Source: Bradyrhizobium diazoefficiens (GTDB lineage Bacteria; Pseudomonadota; Alphaproteobacteria; Rhizobiales; Xanthobacteraceae). Taken from it: a DNA stretch of 64,000 nucleotides. The position numbers were made by a program, and so were the translations under genes. Numbering within the stretch: the stretch's first letter is position 1; the number at the start of each line of letters is the position of its first letter. The stretch covers positions 5,580,001 through 5,644,000 of the forward strand of contig NZ_CP067101.1 in assembly GCF_016616425.1 (NCBI RefSeq), written 5' to 3'. Positions 38,156 to 47,436 of the stretch are shown in pieces. The notes under the pieces were generated by a model. The model saw only the letters and a program-made list of their open reading frames with translations. It had not been told where the DNA came from and ran no database searches.

Positions 38156-38883
38156 CCAGGCGAGGCAAGCTGCCGCTCGTATTGCCGCTGAATCAAGCGG
38201 AAGCAACCACAGCAGACTTTTACCAGATCGTCCGGCTGACGGACCGTGATCCGCCCGCGGTTGGTGTCGATCAGGCCCTGACTTTCAAAGTGCTCCAGAA
38301 ACTGAGTAATGCTCGCTCGCCGGACGCCAAGCAGTTGGGCCAACACAGTGTGGGTCAACGGGATATCGTCCGAGCCCAGACAAGATCGAGCGACAAGGAG
38401 CCATCGCGCAAGACGGTATTTCAAACCATGCGTCGAATTGCACGCGCCCGATTGAGATGTCTGCGCCAGAACAACGTTGAGGTATGCGTAAAGAGTTGCG
38501 CGAAATATTGGAAGGCTTTCCATTGCTTCGCGGAATTCGCGGGTTGTTATGCGCAATGCCTGACCGCCAACCTGAACCGTCCTGCGGTGCAGCGGCTCAG
38601 TCACTGAACCCAATACAACCGGCGCTCCCACCATCCCCTCTGAACCGACCAGCCACACTTCGACAAATTTTTCATGGCCGACGTTCGCCGCAACAGAGAC
38701 CAGGCCGCTTTCGACAAAATAGACATGGTCCATCGGCGTGTTGTAGTCGTGAAGTATCTGTTGCGGGAGGAGCGGCTCCCTCTCAGAAATTGAAAGGATC
38801 CGCGAGAGTTCGTCGGCAGGGATTGCGCGCAACAACCTGTTTCGTGTGCGATCAATATCTGATGCGCCAATTTGCGGTATCAT
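38143..38883 (-). CDS. Crp/Fnr family transcriptional regulator
   Basis: 246 residues. An N-terminal cyclic-nucleotide-binding-like fold (about 20-140; YFVESGLVSVAANVGHEKFV, VGSEGMVGAPVVLG) lacks an Fnr-type N-terminal Cys cluster. A C-terminal winged helix follows (LTHTVLAQLLGVRRASITQF, then EHFESQGLI). It lies directly upstream of the pentahaem operon on the same strand, 300 bases away, and is the likely regulator of that operon. Divergent from ccmI. Confidence 0.9.
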   Translation of the reverse strand: MIPQIGASDIDRTRNRLLRAIPADELSRILSISEREPLLPQQILHDYNTPMDHVYFVESGLVSVAANVGHEKFVEVWLVGSEGMVGAPVVLGSVTEPLHRRTVQVGGQALRITTREFREAMESLPIFRATLYAYLNVVLAQTSQSGACNSTHGLKYRLARWLLVARSCLGSDDIPLTHTVLAQLLGVRRASITQFLEHFESQGLIDTNRGRITVRQPDDLVKVCCGCFRLIQRQYERQLASPGSTS

Positions 38884-39248
38884 TCGCCCAGGTCACCTAA
38901 CCAAGATAGCAGGACCTCTTTGACTCGACATCGTACGAGAGCATCCAGCCAGGCGCAACAATTCCAGAAATTCCGGACCTGCCTTCCATTTGCATCGATT
39001 CAGCAGCCGGTGACTCAGGGGCAGGCCGGTCGGCATCCGTCGAAATGACCAGGTTCGATCGCAATCCTGAGCTGCGGCTTGCTACACCAACAGAAAGCCG
39101 CTTAACTGAAGCCATCCGATTGAGCAGGGCGTCGACACCGATGCTGTAAGATTATTATGATGTATTTGATGGCCGACTGCCGGCCAAGCGCTACCTGTCG
39201 AAATCGGAGGGGTGACACCGGCCGCAGCGCTTACGGGTTTGAAAGAGT
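38884..39248. other. Divergent promoter region between the Crp/Fnr gene and ccmI
   Basis: 365 bases, no gene seen. GACATCGTACGAGAG near 38930 shares the ATCGTAC half-site with the inverted repeat at 38087-38104, which may hint at autoregulation. An AT-rich patch lies at about 39145-39170. Confidence 0.35.
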
Positions 39249-40946
39249 TTGATGACGCTTTGGCTCGTTCTGATATTGATGACGATGGTAGCGCTTGCCG
39301 CTGTCGTTTGGCCATTTTTGGTCGCACGCGCCAGTACGCCGTCCGGCAGCGACGTCGCCGTATACAAGGATCAGCTCGTCGAGATCGAGCGAGATCGTGA
39401 GGCCGGCTTGATCGCCGTTGCAGATGCAGAAGCAGCACGCATCGAGGTCTCGCGCAGACTTCTCAATGCAGCTGAAACTGCCGACTCCTTTCGCCAGCCC
39501 TCACTCACCGGCGACACGTTTAGGACTCGACGGCTTGCGGTTGTTGCCGCCGTGCTGGTGTTCTTGCCCGCGCTCGCCGCCGGCATGTACCTCCGACTCG
39601 GGGCGCCCGGCTTGGCTACGGTCGAGAGCATGCCCGACCAGAGCGCACGATCGTCCGACGATACGCTGATCGACACCATGGTGGCACAAGTCGAGGGCTA
39701 TCTGAGGGAGACGCCGAATGATGGCCACGGTTGGGAAGTTCTTGCACCAGTCTACATGCGCCTGGGCAGGTATGAGGATTCGGCGCGAGCCTGGCGAAAC
39801 GCCATTGCCGATCTCGGCGACAGCGCTGATCGAGAGGAAAATCTCGGCGAGTCCCTGGTCGCCGCTGCTAATGGTATCGTAATAGCAGAAGCCAGGACGG
39901 CATTCGATCAAGCTCTTTCGGTCGATCGCAACAGGGTCATGGCACGTTATTATATTGGCCTTGCGGCAAAGCAGGACGGCCGCCGTGACGAGGCCGCAAG
40001 GATCTGGCGCGATCTCGTGGCGGCAGCTCCACCTGACGCCGGGTGGATCGACACCGTCCGCAATGCGCTCGCGCGGCTGGACGAGGCGGCCGGCGCCATG
40101 GCGGACAGCGCATCGTCTTCCGAAGTTCAACAGAACGCCATGATCCGGTCAATGGTCGAGGGATTGGCGGCGCGCCTCAAGGCCGATGGAGGAGACGTGG
40201 ACGACTGGCTCAGGCTCGTGCGGTCCTACAGCGTGCTTGGCGAACACGAAAAGGCGGATGCCGCTTCGGCGGATGGGCGGCGCGCGCTCGCAGACGATCC
40301 TGACAAACTGGCTCATTTCGAGAACGGCTTGACGAACCTCGACCGGCAGACCGAGAGCAGCTCCCGCGCGACTGCGGCGCCGTCAACCCCGACCGTGACC
40401 GCAGCACCCGAGCACGACGCCCCGACTGTGCAAGCGATGGTCGCCAATCTGGCCGAGCGTCTCAGGACAAAAGGAGGCGGTCCCGACAGCTGGCTGATGT
40501 TGGTGCGCTCCTACGAAACGCTCGGAGAACGTGAGAAAGCCGCCACCGCGATAGCCCAGGCCCGGTCGGCTTTTGCCTATGATCCCGAGAAGTTAGCCCA
40601 ATTCAATCAACTCTTGAGCTCAGTCGACAGTGCTTCGAGCGTGCCTGTGGCACCGAATGCCTCGCAACGGCGGGATGTTCGAGAATCGGCCCGCGCCGAC
40701 ACAGCTCCGACTGAGGAACAGGCGGCGATGATCAACAGCATGGTCGATCGCCTGGCCGAGCGGCTGAAGGCAAATGGCAACGACGTCGACGGATGGATTC
40801 AACTGATGCGCTCTTACGTCGTGCTCGGCCGGCGGGATCAAGCATCCGCTGCGGGTCGCAGCGCCCGTATTGCTCTTGGCGACAACAATGACGCGCTGCG
40901 TCGGCTCAGTGAAGGGGCAAGGGAATTGGGCGTCGAGCTACCATGA
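39249..40946 (+). CDS. ccmI: CcmI/CycH-like cytochrome c maturation protein with triplicated module
   Basis: Holds apocytochrome c for haem attachment at the periplasmic face. Two N-terminal membrane segments (LWLVLILMTMVALAAVVWPF and VVAAVLVFLPALAAGMYLRL) flank the short heptad-rich loop usual for CcmI, then TPR-like repeats. The C-terminus has three copies of one module of about 63 residues (298-360, 393-457, 494-557; MVEGLAARLKADGGDVDDWL, MVANLAERLRTKGGGPDSWL, MVDRLAERLKANGNDVDGWI), separated by disordered linkers; one copy is usual, so 565 residues is long. No other ccm gene is nearby. Probably specialised for the multihaem cytochromes next door. Confidence 0.87.
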   Translation: MMTLWLVLILMTMVALAAVVWPFLVARASTPSGSDVAVYKDQLVEIERDREAGLIAVADAEAARIEVSRRLLNAAETADSFRQPSLTGDTFRTRRLAVVAAVLVFLPALAAGMYLRLGAPGLATVESMPDQSARSSDDTLIDTMVAQVEGYLRETPNDGHGWEVLAPVYMRLGRYEDSARAWRNAIADLGDSADREENLGESLVAAANGIVIAEARTAFDQALSVDRNRVMARYYIGLAAKQDGRRDEAARIWRDLVAAAPPDAGWIDTVRNALARLDEAAGAMADSASSSEVQQNAMIRSMVEGLAARLKADGGDVDDWLRLVRSYSVLGEHEKADAASADGRRALADDPDKLAHFENGLTNLDRQTESSSRATAAPSTPTVTAAPEHDAPTVQAMVANLAERLRTKGGGPDSWLMLVRSYETLGEREKAATAIAQARSAFAYDPEKLAQFNQLLSSVDSASSVPVAPNASQRRDVRESARADTAPTEEQAAMINSMVDRLAERLKANGNDVDGWIQLMRSYVVLGRRDQASAAGRSARIALGDNNDALRRLSEGARELGVELP

Positions 40947-41067
40947 GATCGAGGCCTGAAGCGGTCTCGGACTTCGCCCTGCTGTGCGGCAAGCGACCAG
41001 TTTGCAACTCGTGATGCGATGCTCGCCTGTTCGATGCTTGTTCGTCGTGCGCGCCAGCCGCTCCTTC

Positions 41068-42069
41068 TCATTCGGCCGCAGCGGACGCCGATTGCGGCTT
41101 TCGATCGTTCGGTCCAGTTCGCGCCATCTCCTCGTCGAGCCACAGGCTATGGTGTTCGCGCGCCCAATTGAGGTCGACCTCGCCTGAGCCCATGGCCTCG
41201 AAAGCCCCCTCCATTCCGATCGTGCCGATATAGATGTGCCCGATCATTGCGGCAACGAACAGCACGGCCACCACCGAGTGGATGATCTGGGCCATCTGCA
41301 TGCCTTCGATACCGCTGATGTAGAATGGGAACATCAACTGGTATCCCGTCGCCGCAACGAGGCCGCCCCCGATCACGACGATCCAGTAGATCATCTTCTG
41401 ACCGGCATTGAAGCGATAGGCCGGCGGTTGATCATGGCCAACGATGCCTCCTCCGCGCTTGATCCAGGCAACGTCCACCTTGTTCGGGATATTTCCCGCG
41501 ATCCACATCAGGAAGATCAGGACAACGCCGATGGTGAACGGGAAGCTCAGATAGTTGTGGGCATACTTGGCCCATTGCGACCACTCGGAGAAGGCTTCAG
41601 GGCCAATCAACGGCAACAATAGCGGCCGTCCGAAGGTGATGTTCAGTCCCGAGATCGCGAGGATGATGAAGCAGGTGGCTGTCATCCAGTGCACGAAGCG
41701 CTCGAACAGGGTGAAGCGCACGATGCGGCGTCCCGATCGCCCGCTTTCGAGCCGCACCATGCCGCGGGTCAGGTAGAAGATCAGGAGAAGCACCAGCACG
41801 CCGACGATCGCGACGCCGCCGATCCAACGCAGCGTGACGTTGCGAAATTCCCGCCATTCGCGTCCCTGCGGCTGCTCGAGCACCCCCGACCTCTGGTCCG
41901 GAATGCTGACACGACCCTGGATCCGGTTGAACTGCTGCAGCAGTTGCTGCTCCTTGACGGAGCTTGCGGTCGGGTTGACCTGTTGGCCCCACGCTGGAGC
42001 CGCTGCGATCACCAGAAACAGCGCGCCTGCGCCAAACGCCAGGCGAATGATCCTTCCAAATGACGCCAT
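41068..42069 (-). CDS. fdhC: Formate dehydrogenase cytochrome b subunit
   Basis: Gamma subunit of membrane-bound formate dehydrogenase, which takes electrons from the Fe-S subunit through two b haems to the quinone pool. 333 residues: signal-like N-terminus (AFGAGALFLVIAAAPAWG), a periplasmic Gln-rich stretch, then about five helices including ERFVHWMTATCFIILAISG and FAAMIGHIYIGTIG-type haem-ligand segments. Third in fdhABC, 39 bases after fdhB; convergent with ccmI. Confidence 0.92.
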   Translation of the reverse strand: MASFGRIIRLAFGAGALFLVIAAAPAWGQQVNPTASSVKEQQLLQQFNRIQGRVSIPDQRSGVLEQPQGREWREFRNVTLRWIGGVAIVGVLVLLLIFYLTRGMVRLESGRSGRRIVRFTLFERFVHWMTATCFIILAISGLNITFGRPLLLPLIGPEAFSEWSQWAKYAHNYLSFPFTIGVVLIFLMWIAGNIPNKVDVAWIKRGGGIVGHDQPPAYRFNAGQKMIYWIVVIGGGLVAATGYQLMFPFYISGIEGMQMAQIIHSVVAVLFVAAMIGHIYIGTIGMEGAFEAMGSGEVDLNWAREHHSLWLDEEMARTGPNDRKPQSASAAAE

Positions 42070-42108
42070 CTGCGCCTCCTGGTATTGCGTCCTCGACGGG
42101 GGTACGCG

Positions 42109-42705
42109 TCAGGACACGATCGTTTCGCGATACGCGGTCTTCCAGCCCCACGCGCCGGAGCCGTAGCCGCGCTTCATCACGCGTTCCCTGTAGATCTGGG
42201 CGATAATTTCCCCGTCGCCCGCGAGCAACGACTTGGTCGAGCACATCTCGGCACACAGCGGCAGCTTGCCCTCCGCCAAACGGTTCGCGCCGTATTTCTC
42301 GTATTCCTCCTTGCTGCCGTCGGCCTCCGGGCCGCCGGCGCAGTAGGTGCATTTGTCCATTTTGCCGCGCGAGCCGAAATTTCCGACCTTGGGGTATTGC
42401 GGCGCACCGAACGGACAGGCGTAGAAGCAATACCCGCAGCCGATGCACAGATCCTTGGAGTGCAGCACCACGCCGTCGGCGGTGGTGTAGAAGCAATTCA
42501 CCGGGCACACCGCCGCGCACGGCGCGTCGGTGCAATGCATGCAGGCCATCGAGATCGAGCGCTCGCCGGGCTTGCCATCATTGATCGTGACCACGCGGCG
42601 CCGGTTGATGCCCCAGGGCACCTCGTGCTCGTTCTTGCAGGCGGTAACGCAGGCATTGCATTCGATGCAACGGTCGGCGTCGCAGAGGAATTTCATACGT
42701 GCCAT
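42109..42705 (-). CDS. fdhB: Formate dehydrogenase iron-sulfur subunit
   Basis: 198-residue ferredoxin-type beta subunit with four [4Fe-4S] Cys groups: CIECNACVTACK, CMHCTDAPCAAVCP, CIGCGYCFYACP, and KCTYC with a later Cys pair in LCAEMC. Carries electrons from the molybdenum/tungsten subunit to FdhC. No own signal, so it is exported as a complex with FdhA. Twelve bases after fdhA. Confidence 0.95.
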   Translation of the reverse strand: MARMKFLCDADRCIECNACVTACKNEHEVPWGINRRRVVTINDGKPGERSISMACMHCTDAPCAAVCPVNCFYTTADGVVLHSKDLCIGCGYCFYACPFGAPQYPKVGNFGSRGKMDKCTYCAGGPEADGSKEEYEKYGANRLAEGKLPLCAEMCSTKSLLAGDGEIIAQIYRERVMKRGYGSGAWGWKTAYRETIVS

Positions 42706-42717
42706 CGTCGTTGCTCC

Positions 42718-45666
42718 TTATGCCGCCGCGATCTGGCAAAGCGTGACCTTGGGCTCCTGCATGCCCGTCGCGGGATCATATCCGTAGGTCGTGATGGTGT
42801 TGGCGCTTTCGCCGAGAACGATCGGATCGGTCCCCTTCGGATAGGCGCTGCGGAGATCCTTGCCCGCGAACCAGCCGCCGAAATGGAAGGGCATCCAGGC
42901 GACGCCCTTGCCGACGCGTTCGGTGACGAGCGCCTTCATCCTCGCCCTGGAATTGTTCTCGGCACCGGTGACCCAGACCCAACCGCCGTCCTTGACGCCG
43001 CGATCGGCCGCATCGGCAGGATTGATCTCGATGAACATGTCCTGCTGCAGTTCGGCAAGCCAGGGATTGGTACGCGTCTCCTCGCCGCCGCCTTCAAATT
43101 CGACCAGACGGCCCGAGGAGAGGATGAGCGGGAACTGCTTTGCAATCCCCTTCTCCACGGCAGCCTTCTGCACCGAGAACCCGATATTGGGCAAGCGGAA
43201 CTGCTTGGCATCGGGCAGCGTCGGATATTTCTCAACGAGGTCGACGCGTGGCGTGTAGATCGGCTCGCGATGCACCGGGATCGGATCAGGCAGGCCGAAC
43301 GCATTCATGCGTGCCTTGCCATTGCCATAGGGCACGCAGCCGTGCTTGAGCGCAACCCGCTGGATGCCCCCGGAGAGATCGAGCGACCACGATACTGAAT
43401 CCGGATTGGTCGAATTGACCTTCATGATGGTGGCCATCTCCGCTTCGGTGAGATCGGTGTCCCAGCCGAGCTTCTTCAGGCTCGCCAGCGTGAATTCGGG
43501 ATAGCCGTCCTGGATCTCGGAATCCTTGGAGTAGGATTTGTCGGCCAACATGCTGACCTTGCGCGTGGTCCCGTCCGGCAGCTTCTCCTCGCGCTCGATG
43601 CCGAAGCGCGGCCGGAACGTGCCGCCGCCGTCCATCACCGCAAGATTGGTGTTGTAGAGCAGCGGCGTGCCGGGATGCTTGACGTCCGGTGAGGCCCAGC
43701 ACGGCCACGGCAGGCCGTAATAGTCGCCGCCGACCTCGGGATCGTCCTTGGGCGCACGCATCGTCAGCATGTCGAACTTCGCCTGGTTCTTCATGTGCGC
43801 CTTGAGCCGCTCGGGCGACTGCCCGCAATAGCCGGTCGACCAGCTGCCGCGGTTCATCTCGCGCAGCACATCTTCCGCTTCAGGCAGATTGTTCTCGACT
43901 TTGATCTTCTTGAACATCTGATCGGCGAAGCCGAGCTTCTTGGCCATCAGATAAATGACCTCGAGGTCGTCCTTGGATTCGAAGATCGGCTTCACGATCT
44001 GCTCGCCCCATTGCAGCGAGCGGTTCGAGGCGACGCGCGATCCCTTGCTCTCGAATTGCGTGGCGACGGGAAGAATATAGACGCCATCCTTGCGGCCGGC
44101 CTCGACCGCGAGCGAGGCCCAGGTCGTCGGATGCGGGTCGGCGATGACAAGCAGGTCCAGCGCCTTCAGGCCCTTGAGCGACTCCGGAATACGCGTGATG
44201 CTGTTACTGGCATGTCCCTGCACGAACACCGCTCGCACATTGTCCTTTTGCGCGACCTGATCCTTCGGCAGTATCACCGCGTCGAACCAGCGCGTCAGCG
44301 GGATGCCAGGGGTTTCCATGATCTGCTTGGAGTCGAAGCGCGACTTCAGGAACTCGTAGTCGACATCCCAGACCCGGGACCAGTGCTTCCACGCGCCCTC
44401 GGCGAGGCCGTAGTAGAACGGCAGCGTCACGATATCGAGCCCGACGTCGGTCGCGCCCTGCACATTGTCGTGGCCGCGGAAGATGTTGGCGCCCATCCCC
44501 GGTCCGCCGACATTGCCGGTCAGGAGCAGCAGGATGCAGCTCGCCCGTACGTTGGCCGTGCCGACGGTCTTCTGGGTCTGGCCCATGGCCCAGATCAACG
44601 TCGACGGCTTTTCGGTGGCGAACATCTTGGCGACCCGCTTGAGCTGCTCGCCGGGAACGCCGGCGACGCGCTCGACCTCCTGCGGATTCCATTTCTCCAC
44701 CTCCTTGCGGAGATCGTCGAAGCCGTAGACGCGCTGTCTGATGAACTCCTTGTCCTCCCAGCCGTTCTGCAGGATGTGCCACATGATGCCATAGAGCACC
44801 GGAATGTCGGTGCCCGGACGCATCCGTACATATTCCGTCGCGTGCGCCGCGGTGCGCGTCATGCGCGGGTCGATAACGATGAAGTTGGCCTTTTGCAGCT
44901 CCTTGCCCTCGAGCAGATGCTGCAACGAAACCGGATGGGCCTCCGCCGGATTTCCGCCCATGATCATCTGGGTCTTGGCATTGCGAATGTCGTTGAAGCT
45001 GTTGGTCATCGCGCCGTAGCCCCAGGTGTTGGCGACGCCGGTGACGGTGGTCGAATGGCAGATTCGTGCCTGGTGGTCGGTGTTGTTGGTGCCCCAGAAA
45101 GCCCCGAGCTTGCGGAACAGATACGCGCCTTCGTTGGTCATCTTGGCCGAGCCGAGCCAATAGACGGAATCCGGTCCCGATTTTTCGCGAACCTGGAGGA
45201 TCTTGTCGCCGATCTCGTTGATCGCAGTGTCCCAGGAGACCCGCGTCCATTGCCCGTTCACGAGCTTCATTGGATAACGCAAGCGCCGTTCGCTGTGCAC
45301 CAGTTCGCGTACGGAAGCACCCTTCGCGCAATGAGATCCGCGATTGATCGGGGAATCCCAGCTCGGCTCCTGGCCGATCCAGACCCCGTTCAACACCTCC
45401 GCGGTTACGGTGCATCCGACCGCACAATGCGTACAGATACTTTTCTTGATCGTGGCGCCGGTGGTCAGCGGACCTGCCGCGGCCGCTTCCGCCTTGCGCA
45501 CGCCGGAGACCGGCATGGCGCCGAGTGCCGCGAGCGCACCACCGGCAAGGCCGGACCGGCGCAGGAAGGTGCGGCGATCGAGGCCGCTGGTCTGGCTTGC
45601 CAGAGCGTCCGCGACACGGCCGCAGCGGCCAGATGGGGAATGCTGATGTGTTCGCTTGATAAGCAC
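42718..45666 (-). CDS. fdhA: Formate dehydrogenase catalytic subunit, Cys-type
   Basis: 982-residue bis-MGD enzyme oxidising formate to CO2. Tat signal DRRTFLRRSGLAGGALAALG at residues 30-49. One [4Fe-4S] cluster: C78, C81, C85, C113. The active-site residue that is selenocysteine in E. coli FdnG is Cys203 here (ARICHSTTVTG), so no Sec machinery is needed. MoCo-binding blocks GGNPAEAHPVS and GPGMGANIFRG are present. Exported with FdhB, facing the periplasm. Follows the Tat peptide gene by 11 bases. Confidence 0.96.
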   Translation of the reverse strand: MLIKRTHQHSPSGRCGRVADALASQTSGLDRRTFLRRSGLAGGALAALGAMPVSGVRKAEAAAAGPLTTGATIKKSICTHCAVGCTVTAEVLNGVWIGQEPSWDSPINRGSHCAKGASVRELVHSERRLRYPMKLVNGQWTRVSWDTAINEIGDKILQVREKSGPDSVYWLGSAKMTNEGAYLFRKLGAFWGTNNTDHQARICHSTTVTGVANTWGYGAMTNSFNDIRNAKTQMIMGGNPAEAHPVSLQHLLEGKELQKANFIVIDPRMTRTAAHATEYVRMRPGTDIPVLYGIMWHILQNGWEDKEFIRQRVYGFDDLRKEVEKWNPQEVERVAGVPGEQLKRVAKMFATEKPSTLIWAMGQTQKTVGTANVRASCILLLLTGNVGGPGMGANIFRGHDNVQGATDVGLDIVTLPFYYGLAEGAWKHWSRVWDVDYEFLKSRFDSKQIMETPGIPLTRWFDAVILPKDQVAQKDNVRAVFVQGHASNSITRIPESLKGLKALDLLVIADPHPTTWASLAVEAGRKDGVYILPVATQFESKGSRVASNRSLQWGEQIVKPIFESKDDLEVIYLMAKKLGFADQMFKKIKVENNLPEAEDVLREMNRGSWSTGYCGQSPERLKAHMKNQAKFDMLTMRAPKDDPEVGGDYYGLPWPCWASPDVKHPGTPLLYNTNLAVMDGGGTFRPRFGIEREEKLPDGTTRKVSMLADKSYSKDSEIQDGYPEFTLASLKKLGWDTDLTEAEMATIMKVNSTNPDSVSWSLDLSGGIQRVALKHGCVPYGNGKARMNAFGLPDPIPVHREPIYTPRVDLVEKYPTLPDAKQFRLPNIGFSVQKAAVEKGIAKQFPLILSSGRLVEFEGGGEETRTNPWLAELQQDMFIEINPADAADRGVKDGGWVWVTGAENNSRARMKALVTERVGKGVAWMPFHFGGWFAGKDLRSAYPKGTDPIVLGESANTITTYGYDPATGMQEPKVTLCQIAAA

Positions 45667-45677
45667 GGCAGCCTCCC

Positions 45678-45887
45678 TCAGGCGGGATAGCGGTTGACGC
45701 GGTAATAAGTCTTCACGTGATCGGATTCCTTGTAGCGCGCCTTGCGCTTCTCATCGTTGTTCTCGCTGTCGGCCTCCGCGGAGCCGACCAGCGGCGCCGC
45801 CAGCGTGGCGCCAGCGCCCACCGTGCCGATGCCAACCTTGCGGAGGAAGTCGCGCCGTCCGACCGTCGCTTTCTTTTCATCACTCAT
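45678..45887 (-). CDS. Small Tat-signal formate dehydrogenase protein (FdhX-like)
   Basis: 69 residues from ATG 45887 with GGGAGAG upstream. VGRRDFLRKVGIGTVGAGAT is a strong Tat signal; the remainder is a short charged tail ending VKTYYRVNRYPA. This matches the formate-dehydrogenase-region Tat protein family found just upstream of fdhA in many proteobacteria; its role is unknown, perhaps helping export or quality control of FdhA. Confidence 0.88.
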   Translation of the reverse strand: MSDEKKATVGRRDFLRKVGIGTVGAGATLAAPLVGSAEADSENNDEKRKARYKESDHVKTYYRVNRYPA

Positions 45888-45915
45888 CGCATCTCTCCCG
45901 GACCAACCCGTGTGG

Positions 45916-46707
45916 TCACTTGGCGAACGAGAATCCTTGCCGCTCGATCTCGATAAACAAGCGGCCCAGCGTACCGACCGCGCGATAGAACCTTGCGCTG
46001 GTCGCCTGCTCCATGTCGGCGAACAGACGTCCCATCCAGGGTGAGACGTGTGCTTCGAACAGCGCGCGCTGCGCATCGCACGACCCTTCCAAGCGGCCGT
46101 CAGCCATCCCGGCCATGATCTCGCACAGGATGGCGGCATGATCTTCGGGCTCGGAATTGCTCTCGGCGCGCTCGATGCCGAGCGCCGAGAGATCGGATCG
46201 CAGGCGGGACAGCGGCCGTTCGTTGAGGAAGCCGGTCAGATAGTACGAGGCATAAGGCAGCAACTCACCGCGGCCGAGACCAACGAAAAGCTCAAAATAT
46301 TCGCGCTCGACCTGAGCCGCATTCGCGCGCGCAGCGGCTTCCGCCAAGGCCGCGTGAGCCTGACCGAGCGGCGTCCCGTCTCCTTCCAAGCCTGCAAGCC
46401 GATCGAGCAACCTCTTGGACGGCGCAGCGGCGAGCAAGGCGGCGAGAAGAGTATATTCCTGCGCTCGCGCGACATCGATGGGATCGATGCCGTCTTGCGA
46501 CACCGTGCGCGCGTGATGGTGGTCAGAAAAGAGATCGGGCCGGAGCTCGGCACGGGGAACACCCGTCGCCATTTCCACCGCAATCACCCGCTGCGCGGGT
46601 ATCTTGCTCCAGTTTGAAACCGAGGGCTGGCTGATATGGATTTTGCGCGCGAGTTCAGCTACGCCGCCTGCGGCGACAATGGCGCGATCAAGCCCTGCGT
46701 CACGCAC
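45916..46707 (-). CDS. TorD-family chaperone fused to an N-terminal helix-turn-helix
   Basis: 263 residues from GTG 46707, chosen because GGAGG lies 5 bases upstream. The N-terminus (about 1-60) is a Cro/YdaS-like helix-turn-helix (IVAAGGVAELARKIHISQPS, then VSNWSKIPAQRVIAVE). The rest is a TorD/DmsD-type chaperone (EYFELFVGLGRGELLPYASY, then RPLSRLRSDLSALG and EPEDHAAILCE). It should bind the Tat signal and apo-FdhA until the cofactor is inserted. The HTH could let unoccupied chaperone act on transcription; that is inferred. 28 bases before the Tat peptide gene. Confidence 0.9.
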   Translation of the reverse strand: MRDAGLDRAIVAAGGVAELARKIHISQPSVSNWSKIPAQRVIAVEMATGVPRAELRPDLFSDHHHARTVSQDGIDPIDVARAQEYTLLAALLAAAPSKRLLDRLAGLEGDGTPLGQAHAALAEAAARANAAQVEREYFELFVGLGRGELLPYASYYLTGFLNERPLSRLRSDLSALGIERAESNSEPEDHAAILCEIMAGMADGRLEGSCDAQRALFEAHVSPWMGRLFADMEQATSARFYRAVGTLGRLFIEIERQGFSFAK

Positions 46708-46839
46708 ATGGACCTCCGCCGAGCCCCCCGAGTGACTAATCTTGCTTGCGTAACAAAGCGCTAGCGAAGCGTAGACCCGGTGCCCCCGACGGTCAACCGC
46801 CGACACATAGCTCAAGGCTATAGCCTTTGGTCGAAGGAC

Positions 46840-47436
46840 CTAGCGAGGTAGTGCACCGCCATGTGTGCGGCGCCGAACGCTATCGGCTGCCGTCGTCGGT
46901 TGCGGCGCGACGGAGGTCGCCGTCTCCGCGACGACCGCTTGTGCAGATTCCTCGGTAAGCTCAGCAGCGTGCACGAGAACGTCCGAGGATTCTTTTTCTA
47001 GGGGCGTCGGCGTGTCAGGCGCCTCTGCGGCGCAGTGCAGGCCACCGACGATCCGCTCGACCCAGGCAACCAACTCGGCCGGCGAGCAATCGAGCGGTCC
47101 GAACCCGGGCATGGCATTCGGATCGTTGAAGTCCCAGGCGTTTTCGGCCAGCCCTACGAAATCGCGGATCGCGGGATCAGCCGACCAGGCGCGGCGAAGA
47201 GCTCCACGCATCAACTCCTGCGGGACACCTTTGCGCAGGAACGCGGTGATGTCGGTCCCGGCCGTGATTGAATCGACTGACGGCAGACTGCCGAGATCGA
47301 CTTCCGCTTCGACCTCGGCTGCCGGAGATCGGACAGCGGCATCGCTAGCAGGCTTGGCTGTCTCCGCGGGCGGAGCATCCGATTTTGAGGCGCGCTTGCG
47401 GCGCGACCAACGTGCGAGGAATTCTTCGTCAGTCAT
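46840..47436 (-). CDS. DUF3306 family protein
   Basis: 198 residues. Family start MTDEEFLARWSRRKR, then an Ala/Glu/Pro-rich linker, then a core (LPSVDSITAGTDITAFLRKG, VPQELMRGALRRAWSADPAI, RDFVGLAENAWDFNDPNAMP). No signal. DUF3306 proteins accompany periplasmic formate dehydrogenases; function unknown. Coupled to DUF3305 by ATGA. 132 bases before the chaperone gene. Confidence 0.85.
   Translation of the reverse strand: MTDEEFLARWSRRKRASKSDAPPAETAKPASDAAVRSPAAEVEAEVDLGSLPSVDSITAGTDITAFLRKGVPQELMRGALRRAWSADPAIRDFVGLAENAWDFNDPNAMPGFGPLDCSPAELVAWVERIVGGLHCAAEAPDTPTPLEKESSDVLVHAAELTEESAQAVVAETATSVAPQPTTAADSVRRRTHGGALPR

Noticed and set aside
43795..45690. 631-codon plus-strand open frame
   Set aside because: Lies antisense to fdhA; Arg/His/Asp-rich composition without domains. 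It is a product of high GC.
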